Positions 56,540-64,000 of a stretch of 64,000 nucleotides of DNA are shown piece after piece (the stretch's first letter is position 1; each line of letters begins with the position of its first letter). Under the pieces are notes generated by a model. That model made no database searches, had not been told where the DNA came from, and worked only from the letters and a program-made list of their open reading frames with translations. The stretch comes from Neckera pumila (taxonomy: Eukaryota; Streptophyta; Bryopsida; Hypnales; Neckeraceae), in contig OZ018409.1 in NCBI GenBank assembly GCA_963969595.1, forward strand, positions 46,823,282 to 46,887,281, in the 5' to 3' direction. The position numbers were made by a program, and so were the translations under genes.

Positions 56540-57130
56540 AGGCGCGTGCAAGTCAAGTCGCACTCCTAGGGGTGACCGCGGGTCCTAGGGCAAGTGTAGG
56601 TCCGACAGGGCGACCGCGGATAGGCATGGATAATGGAATGGGCTTCTAAATTGAAACCATCCAGACCCGCAATTGCTCCAGACTCGCTGTCGCCCCTTAT
56701 GGCAAGAAGAATTGGACAAGCCTAAACCTTGTTCTCCCTTGTGGACCCGCGGTCGCCCCTGACCTACACTCGCCCCTGACCTACACTCGCCCCATACCCG
56801 CGGTCGCCCTAAAGGCAAGAAAAATTGGACAAGCTTAAGCCTTGTTCTCCCTTTTGGACCCGCGGTCGCCCTTGACCTACACTCGCCCCATACCCACGGT
56901 CGCCCTGAAGGCAAGAAGAAATAGACAGCCGTGAGCCTTGTTCTCGCCTTTCTGGACCCACGCTCGTCCTTGACCTATAGTCGCCCCAGACCTACAGTCG
57001 CCCCAGACCCACGGTGGCCCTAAAGGCAAGAATAAATGGACAGCCGTGAGCCTGGTTCTCGCCTTTCTGGACCCGCGCTCACCTCTGACCTACACTTGCC
57101 CCAGACCCGCGGTCGCCTCAAATGGCAAGG
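56540..57130. repeat. Long GC-rich array with ~98-115 bp higher-order units
   Basis: From 56540 to 56625 the motif is in plus orientation (GGGGTGACCGCGGGTCC, GGGCGACCGCGG). From 56690 to 57120 it is reversed (GACCCGCGGTCGCCC). In the second part a larger unit containing GGCAAGAA...GGACA...CTTGTTCTC begins at 56701, 56814, 56912, 57027 and 57125. Spacings alternate 113, 98, 115, 98, due to an optional 17-18 bp subunit (CTGACCTACACTCGCCC). Confidence 0.88.
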
Positions 57131-57591
57131 GAGAAGTAAGGTAAGATCTCCACGAAATCAGATTGGATCTTACATTTATGGAATGTGATGTCCATTATAT
57201 CTCTAATGTCAGTGAAGACCTAGGTAGTATTCTGTCAACAATCTATTATTACTTTGTATAGTTAAAGGTCTTTATAAAACCTATACCGAACCTATATAAT
57301 GTATCCTATAATGTAATTCTAATGGAAAAAGTTTTGTTCCATATGTTTTTGGAGGATGAATCCCTTATATATTTAAATTTTGGATTGTATTATATCTCTA
57401 GTTCTTAATGTATTTCTTGTCAATGTCACTTTCCCTATAATTCTATAAAAGTAGACTATTCAAATATTTCACCAATAAGCCAATATCAGAAAATATGTCA
57501 AATTCAATGGAAAAGTTTAATTTCCTCAAAAGTAATACTTAAGAAGAAATGGAGTTGGGTTGGAAGATGTTTGATTTAAAACTCCAATGAA
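57131..57591. other. AT-rich spacer, no gene
   Basis: No coding or RNA features recognised between the GC-rich array and TTAA element E. Confidence 0.5.
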
Positions 57592-58525
57592 TTAACCCCT
57601 AAAGGACCATTGTTTCTTTCGGGGACAAATGGGAGTTTGGGCAAGTACCTACGGATTGAATTTTTGTCGTGATGTTTTGAAACTTTTTTTGGAGATAGAA
57701 AAACTGATAAGCTTTGTGGGAATATAATTTCTTTTTCAATCGGTGCCCGGCAACAAAAGTTATGCCCAAATAAGTTCAAAACAGGGGAGTGGGGGCAGCA
57801 AAAAAAATTTGCAAAAAATTTAATTTAAAATTTTTTTTTTTTTTTCCTTATAGATTATATTTTTGTCTATTTGGGAAGCTTTGATTCATTTCATTTGGAT
57901 TTTTTATGAGAAAGTTATGGACAATCTTGTTTTTCGGGCAATTAGAGCATCTTCTTGAAAAAAATAACTTGTAGGATTCATTTTGGAATGCAATTTTTGC
58001 AATTTAAAAAAAAAAAAAGTTCCACATGGTTTAGTTTTTGTGCTAAGACAATCTCACCATTGGAAATAGTGCATTTTAATTCCATCTAAAAGATATTAAT
58101 ATTTTAGACTTTCCTTCTATCTTGTACCTACTTCTACTTAACAATTTTTTTAAGAATGAAAATTAAGTTTTCATTAATTTCTTTTTTTTCCCTAGACTCT
58201 CAACTCAATTCTCCACTAGAAAGATTTAAAGCTCAAAAGTATGTAGTGCAAAATATGTAAGTTAAAAATGTTCAAAGTCAAAAAATGTACTCCCGCAATG
58301 TGCTGGAAAACTTGTTTTTTTCACTTCAAACGCAAATATCTTGCAATCTGTGCGGTCAAAAATTCTGAAATTTATTCCACACATTCTCATACTAGTTAGG
58401 TATAAGATCCTACAGTTGGATGTGAAAAAAAAAAACAGTTTTAAAATTTTTTTACTCTTTGCTTTTGAAATGGCAGTTTTGAGAGTTTTTTGGTAGAAAA
58501 AAGGCCTTGGTCCTTTAGGGGTTAA
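57592..58525 (+). mobile_element. TTAA-ended element, copy E (934 bp)
   Basis: TTAACCCCTAAAGGACC at the left, GGTCCTTTAGGGGTTAA at the right, both TTAA intact. Hairpin-like stretch TGTTTCTTTCGGGGACA next to the left end. Same orientation as copy A, and strongly similar to reversed copy C over the first 200 bp (GAACTTTTTTTGGA, GTGGGAATATAAT, AAGTTATG). Confidence 0.88.
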
Positions 58526-58639
58526 AGGGGTGCCACCTTGAATGTATTTTCCTCCCTTTTCTAATATATTTTCTCTTCACTTTCAAAAAATGAACTCCTC
58601 ACTTGTTGCATGAATGAATTGGTTTTCCAAATAGAATTA

Positions 58640-59575
58640 CAATTCTCCAGTAAATGCCCAAAGGCTGTTTGAAGCCTCTATAACTTTGCCCTAATCTATG
58701 GAGAAAGCCAACACTTTGAGAAGTTTCATCATATTTTTTTGGATATCCGTACGTATGTAACCCTTCAAAGTTCAAATTAAACACGTAGAGATCACAAAAG
58801 AAGCCTAAACATGACAATATCACTTATAAGTTTGAAGTTTATACTGTTTGAGCATGATTGTGTTCAAACTATGAAAAAAAATTCAATTCACTTTTCACAA
58901 GTAAAACATCAAATTGAAGGTCGAGACTCCAAAAAAATATGAGGATTAAAGGCCTATCATGAAAAAACCCAATCAATTTGTGGCTTCTTAACCCGTAAAT
59001 GCCCAGGGCCTGTTTGGAGCCTTTAGGAATTTGTTCTAAATTTAACAAAAGGCCCACATTTCGATAAACTGTATCAATCTATTTTAAATTGTAGCCATAG
59101 AAATTCAAACTAGACATATAAGGGATTACATAGGAAGAAGAAACACAACAATATTGCTTATAAGTTGAAATATTATAACATTTGACCATGACTGTATTGA
59201 AATTGTGAAAAAATTTCCATTCAATTTTTATAACTAAAACCTAAAAAAATGATGACCCCAAAAATATGAGGTTTAAGTGCCTAACATGAATAACTCCAAT
59301 AAATTTATGGCTAGTCAAAATCTACTCTACAAGGGTTTTAAATGAGTTTTGAATGTGATTTTTTCCTCAACTCTTCTTGTATTTGAGGCTCATTTCTAAG
59401 AACTCTCAACACTACGGGAAGTCAAGATTGCAATTTATATCCTTGAGCAAAACCTTGTATAGAAAAATGACTATAATTCATTATGAAGATCGGATTTTTG
59501 ATACTAGAACTAGACTTCATGAATAACTTTCCAAAAATACAACCTACTAGAAATAGCAACTTGGTGAGTTTTTAT
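58640..59575. repeat. X-family repeats, copies 4 and 3 in tandem
   Basis: GTAAATGCCCAAAGGCTGTT begins at ~58650 and GTAAATGCCCAGGGCCTGTT at ~58995, giving a direct repeat with ~345 bp period. Both are followed by GAGCC/AAGCC, then GATCACA/GATTACAT, then CTTATAAGTTTGAA-like blocks in the same order. Copy 3 runs on to the TTAA of element F at 59576 and includes the GTATTTGAGGCTCATTT block. No coding capacity. Confidence 0.7.
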
Positions 59576-60160
59576 TTAACCCCTAAAGTCCCAAGGCCAT
59601 TTTTCTGTCAAAAATCATTCAAAACTGCTACTTTTGTTGCATTCATCTAAAAGATCAGAAATTTTTTTTTTTTTGAAACTAACCATAGGATCTTGTACTA
59701 CACTTTTTACATATCATGTAGTAAAAATTTTGTGATGTTTGACCATACGGATTGAAAGATATCAATATTCAAAGTGAAAGAAATTTTTTTTTTTCAAGAA
59801 GATGCTCTAATTGCCCAAAAAACAAGATTGTCCGTAACTTTCTCATAAAAAATCCAAATGAAATGAATCAAAGCTTCCCAAGTAGGCAAAAATATAATCT
59901 ATAAGGAAAAAAATTAAAAAAAATTAAATTATATTTTTTGCAAAATTTATTTGCTGCCCCCTCTCCCTTGTTTTGAGCTTATTTGGGCATAACTTTTGCT
60001 CCCGGGCACCGATTGAAATAAAAGTTACATTCCCCAAAAGCTAATAATTTTCTCTATCTTATGGAAAAGTTTCAGAAAGTTCCAATAAAAATTGAGCTCA
60101 AAGGAACCTGCCCAAAATCCATTTTGTCCCACGTAGGGACAACGGGACTTTAGGGGTTAA
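59576..60160 (-). mobile_element. TTAA-ended element, copy F (585 bp), reverse
   Basis: Left end TTAACCCCTAAAGTCCC, right end GGGACTTTAGGGGTTAA, TTAA on both sides. The hairpin-bearing end (TTGTCCC-ACGTA-GGGACAA) is at the right as in copy C. It is about 350 bp shorter than the other copies. The compensating change in both ends (GGACC to GTCCC and its complement) keeps the TIRs matched. Confidence 0.85.
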
Positions 60161-60199
60161 CTTGAAAGTTTTGCAAACACTAGAATTAGGGGTTAAAAT

Positions 60200-61488
60200 T
60201 GTGGGAGCACGCAATGTTATTATTTAGAAATCCGGATTAGTTTAGAATCAATTCCATAAATATTTTCGAAATTTTGTAGTAGTGGAACCTTGAACCGGAA
60301 CTTTTAGTAGAAACTAGGTAGCCGGAAAGTTCCGGCTCACAAAAACTTGTAGAAGGAGTAAGGGACGGACTTTTACCGGATCCGGAAACCGGAAGTAGAT
60401 CCAGATTCCGGCAAACCTATGAACTAGGGGTCCGGCCTACGGAAACTAGGGATCCGTTTGAAAAAGGCGGCGCATTAAATGACCGAACCAACAGGTGTCG
60501 GTCACTGGCTGGGTACTTAAGCGGATTATCTTCTCATTCTTCTCCCTCTTCCTTCCGCTCGAGGAGGTGTGTGTTTGCAGGTTTGGAGCGCATTTTCTCT
60601 TAGAAGAGTGAAAGAGTGGTGAATTAGGCCGGATAGGGAGAGAAGGAAAGGAGGGTGCCGATTGCACCGGATTAGAGTTCAATGGCGGAAACGTCAGCGC
60701 AGGGACAGAAGACAGTTCCGTCTGTCAAACTCTTATACCCAATCATTCCATCTGATCCCGGTGAACGTTTAGAGTTAGAGGAAGATCTGTCCACACTAGG
60801 GTGTATAGGGTTTATCCGGAAACCCTGGACAGTGAGGAGCGAGGACTTTCTTCGGGAGTTAGTTTTTGGGGTGCCGAACCAGTTCGAGCCGACGCCAAGG
60901 GGGCGGTTATTGTCTTGGACAGAAGGAATGTGGACGGAAACTTACGGGTTGACGCAGTCCGGATCTGGAAGCGCAACCCGGACGGATAAGTTTCATGAAG
61001 GAAAGTTCAAGAAGCCACCGCACCACAAGGAGGGCTTCTCCGTTAGTGACTGTAGCAATGAGCATCATAGGAGGTTACTAAATTTCCTGATTCCCATAGT
61101 ATATCCGGAAAAACCAACGAGAATTACAGTCACAGTCGCGAATACGATTTTCGGGGCGCTGGAAGACCGGGTCGTGAATTGAGCAGGCTTAATTCACCAG
61201 AAGGTCAAGAAGATGGCGATGGCGGTCGAGAAGGCCAAGCAGAGTCCCGTCAGTACGTACTTGTTCCATTTGTATCATTATTATGATTACATGACCCCGC
61301 CGGAACAAGTTGCGTATGAGACCGGAATGCAGATCCTGAAATACGGATTCACAGAGGAGTTGAAGCCGACGGGAGAAGCGACCGAAGAAGAAGAAGAAGA
61401 GGAGGAGCAGCCGGAACCGAAGCCGCTGGAAAAGAAGAAGCGGCATAAGTTAACCAATCCAGATTCACGAAGAGCGAGTATGGACGTG
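60200..61488 (+). mobile_element. Giant LTR fragment L6 (5' part, subfamily B), plus
   Basis: Starts TGTGGGAGCACGCAATG, like the reverse complement of the right end of L4. It carries the TACTTAAG box (60514-60521) and the N-terminal half of the LTR ORF, then is cut at 61488-61491 by the right arm of the inverted repeat. Confidence 0.88.
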
Positions 61489-61491
61489 CCT
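60682..61491 (+). pseudogene. LTR-encoded ORF, L6 copy, N-terminal half
   Basis: ATG 60682 in a good context: MAETSAQGQKTVPSVKLLYP, then WTEGMWTETYGLTQSGSG, LNFLIPIVYPEKPTRITV. A TGA at 61180-61182 replaces the Trp codon of the L4 copy (VVNWATI). The frame then continues through QKVKKMAMAVEKAKQSP to a glutamate run and stops being LTR sequence at 61489. It is the clearest N-terminus of the subfamily B ORF and defines its start. Confidence 0.75.
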
Positions 61492-62297
61492 CAGGGGGTG
61501 CTGTGCCTTAAAAAAATAAGGATATATGAGCGACCAACCACTATTTTATAGGGGGCTATTATTTTATTTTATTTTTTTTTTCACATGCTACAATTATGTA
61601 ATTTTCTAATTTGGGTTAATAGAGAAGGGGCTTGCATTACTTACAATTCCAATTTTCTATGAATAAATGATATGGTAAATTAGATTGAAAAATTATTCTA
61701 CTATAATTTTGGCCCAAAATTGAATGGGGTGGTTTGGTTTAGGGAATGTTCTCGACATATATAATGCAGCATGGACCCAAAAAATGTTGAGAAAATTTCA
61801 GGCCAACGACAATTTAAGTTACAACAAAATTTGACAGAAGAAAGCTTTTACTCCAAAAAAAACTTTGGTGTCACCCTTTACTTGATATCTCACAAGATTC
61901 AGTCTTATGTGGGAGTTGTATTAGGACACACATCAAACATAGTTTTCGTACACAATGATGGAGTAAGAAAAATAATGCTCATTGTGTTTACAAACACAGT
62001 GAATGGGACCAAAGTTAGCATATTATGTATCCATGAACATAATAGAAGTTAAGAAAAACAATGTTCTCATTGTGTTTACAAACACAGTGAATAGGACCAG
62101 AATTTGCACATTATGGGTCCATGAACAAAACTAAGGCTAACCTACACTACTGTAACCGGTGCTCAAAATCCCCTGCACCTGCATTGCAACAAACACACTT
62201 GCATCAATGGAAATGTACACCAACTATGCTAAAACAAAATGCATTCCAAGTTCCAGCATGGCGACAGGTTGTAAACAAAATAATGTGTACATACCTG

Positions 62298-63428
62298 ATA
62301 CTCTTCAAAGTCCGGCGAAATATTTCCAAGTACCGCTCCAGCTTGGACGTAGTTCTTCTCGGCGAACAGGCTGACGAAGAAGAGGCCCAGGCGCCGCAGC
62401 CGCCATGGACCTGTGTGGCTTCCAGAGGGTCGCTTTGGCCTGCAACTTAGCTGCAAAACGGAGAATGGAAAGGTTAGCTCATGTAAAAGCAAGAACACGC
62501 ATTGGATTGAGTAATAACTGGAGCCTCGAGAGAAGGTCCATGTAGGAACTTAAAGATCCTTCCTAGGATCCACACTGTAGTATCCTTCACATGGTTGTTC
62601 TCATCTTTCATTGCTTGCAACATGAAGGGGAGAGCATCATGTACAAGAGTACTTAGCTTGTCCAGCGAAGGTCCCTCCAAAATGGATCCAAAAGCGTAGG
62701 TAGCAGCCTCTCGAAATATCCAGTCACCCTTTGAAATGTTCTCCTGAACGAAGGGCGTGACAAGAGGCACAACGTCATCTCCAACAGCACGAGCCACCAA
62801 GCCCAGACAAGTCCCACCAGCCATAGACAAATTCCAGGCCCCTTCGTCTAGATCTTGATCTTCCTCCTGCTTCGTCAACGTTTCCAGCAACATCGGAACG
62901 AGGGCAGGCAACGCCTGTTTCATGAAGTGAAAGTAAGGCACCTCTGAATCGAAGACAATTAGTATTAGGGGACTTCACAGCCAAGTGCTAATAAGCAACC
63001 CCTAAAAATTTCACCGATATGATCACGGTTCACAAGCGAGTTTCAAAAATTTACAGGTCCAGAGAAATCACCTTGGTAGTCTTCCTGAATCTCGATCTCC
63101 TCATTGCAAATAGAGCTCCAAAACTCGATCGCTGGAAGTGCAACTGGCTCTTCATCTTCCTGCACTGCTTTCGAAGTGACAAAATAGTTCTTGCATGTAT
63201 GGGGCAAGTTTATCATAATAAGTGCAGCCAATGGAGACTAGACATTCGAAGGCAGCAACGACAAACTCGGACATCTGGTGAGAGGTTGGTCTCACAAACC
63301 ACCCTCATAATATAGTTGCGCTCCATATCATTCTCAAAGTTAGTTTGAGCAAAGTCTAGGGCATTATATAGAGCGTGCGTAGCAACAAGTCGAACATCAT
63401 TACTCGTCTCGGAGGAGTTCATGCCCTA
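62298..63428 (-). pseudogene. Importin-beta pseudogene fragment, inverted copy
   Basis: Mirror image of the fragment at 49835-50965, with the same exons, intron borders and frameshifts. The shared lesions show the fragment was already broken before the duplication. Confidence 0.9.
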
Positions 63429-63635
63429 AACTACAGCAATCAAGATGGAATTCACCTGCTCTTGAGCGAGTATCTTCGCCAGCTCTCCTCACACACATAA
63501 CCAGGAGCTTCTAAGGTTGCTTGTTTCAAATGCGAGGGCTGCTCTAGTTGCAAAACTCCCATGTTAGACAACAAATAAGAGCTAACTGTGAGACCGGGAT
63601 GCTCAAGGTACAACTACTTGGACCACCTGTAGTGC

Positions 63636-64000
63636 TTAAGTATTTTGTGACACAAATTCGTCAAGCACCTGCCGATCAGCCTCTCGTAGGGTATAAACGC
63701 TGGTATTTGAATTGAATGACAGTGCAATGGTGCAAATCACGCTCTCAATGTCAATCCATTGGGTGTCCGTCACGTCGTATTTGTACTTGTTCCTCCCTGG
63801 CACTGATTTGAACCAATTGAGTATTATTTGAATGGACGGGGAAGAACCTACCTTCTTACCTGCTGGCGTGTGAGCCATGAGGTCGACTGGGTTCCTACAC
63901 AATCCCCACGTTCGTCCAACCCTCCTCCGCATTTTCTGCACCCTGCCGAGCCACCAAGTGCCAATGTCAGGGCCAGTGGTCACAGCAGCCGGGCGTCCCA
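63636..64000 (-). CDS. Transposase-like protein, C-terminal end of inverted copy (partial)
   Basis: Minus-strand frame identical to the last ~120 codons of the ORF at 45011-49627 (TTGPDIGTWWLGRVQKMRRR to the end LDEFVSQNT). It continues beyond the window. Whether it is full length, and whether it has the in-frame TAG, cannot be seen. Confidence 0.85.
   Translation of the reverse strand, partial: GRPAAVTTGPDIGTWWLGRVQKMRRRVGRTWGLCRNPVDLMAHTPAGKKVGSSPSIQIILNWFKSVPGRNKYKYDVTDTQWIDIESVICTIALSFNSNTSVYTLREADRQVLDEFVSQNT

Larger units (their letters stand above)
61489..64000 (-). repeat. Right arm of large inverted repeat (runs off the window)
   Basis: Reverse complement of 49263-51774 with very few substitutions and no net length change. 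The inner border is in L6 at 61489-61492; the outer border is not reached. Arm-to-arm distance is about 9.7 kb and the centre falls at 56631. Confidence 0.95.

Noticed and set aside
61771..62450. ORFs in the right arm as separate genes
   Set aside because: They mirror non-coding DNA of the left arm and are antisense to the importin fragment.

Overview
This is nuclear DNA of a plant with a large, transposon-filled genome. The evidence is a spliced NPK1/ANP-type MAPKKK gene, a plant-style importin-beta fragment, LTR retrotransposons with a tRNA-Asp-type primer site, and very long AT-rich intergenic stretches. Genus cannot be read from the sequence. The GAGAYGRVYMG glycine loop and the element types suggest a non-seed land plant or a streptophyte alga, but that is inference.

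Layout. 1-5600: gene-free DNA with a ~415 bp (TTTA)n microsatellite, a long fold-back and a 584 bp TIR element. 5640-9580: the only host gene that looks functional, an NPK1/ANP-like MAPKKK with one visible intron. 9600-12148: decayed repeats and a ~483 bp tandem duplication. 12149-26160: nested Ty3/gypsy DNA. A left LTR fragment (L1) is abutted by a full 3.5 kb 5' LTR (L2), followed by PBS, gag, zinc knuckles, protease, RT and RNase H. A reverse-oriented solo LTR (L3, 5 bp target duplication) sits exactly in front of the protease active site. 26340-35780: a decayed hAT transposon flanked by GC-rich arrays and interrupted by a 238 bp CACTA-type MITE and another solo LTR (L4). 36000-43650: TTAA-ended elements, an unknown 531-codon ORF, a truncated LTR (L5) and an 11 bp satellite. 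45011-49627: a very large transposase-like ORF (1538 codons, one in-frame TAG). 49835-50965: an importin-beta pseudogene. 51775-61488: more TTAA-ended elements, a divergent kinase-like gene with a frameshift, GC-rich arrays and a truncated LTR (L6). 61489-64000: a near-perfect inverted copy of 49263-51774.

Four observations stand out. (1) The Ty3 LTRs are giant (3.2-3.7 kb), and every copy carries a ~600-aa ORF of its own behind a conserved TACTTAAG promoter-like box, so each solo LTR is potentially a separate gene. (2) A family of ~0.6-0.94 kb elements has ends TTAA-CCCCTAAAGG...CCTTTAGGGG-TTAA, as expected for piggyBac-type insertion, and alternates with a second repeat family sharing similar ends. 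(3) A GC-rich minisatellite (GGGCGACCGCGGGTC) recurs beside four otherwise unrelated coding units. (4) An inverted repeat with arms of at least 2.5 kb and very few differences duplicates the transposase 3' end together with the importin pseudogene. The coding parts of the mobile elements are mostly broken by stops, frameshifts or insertions.
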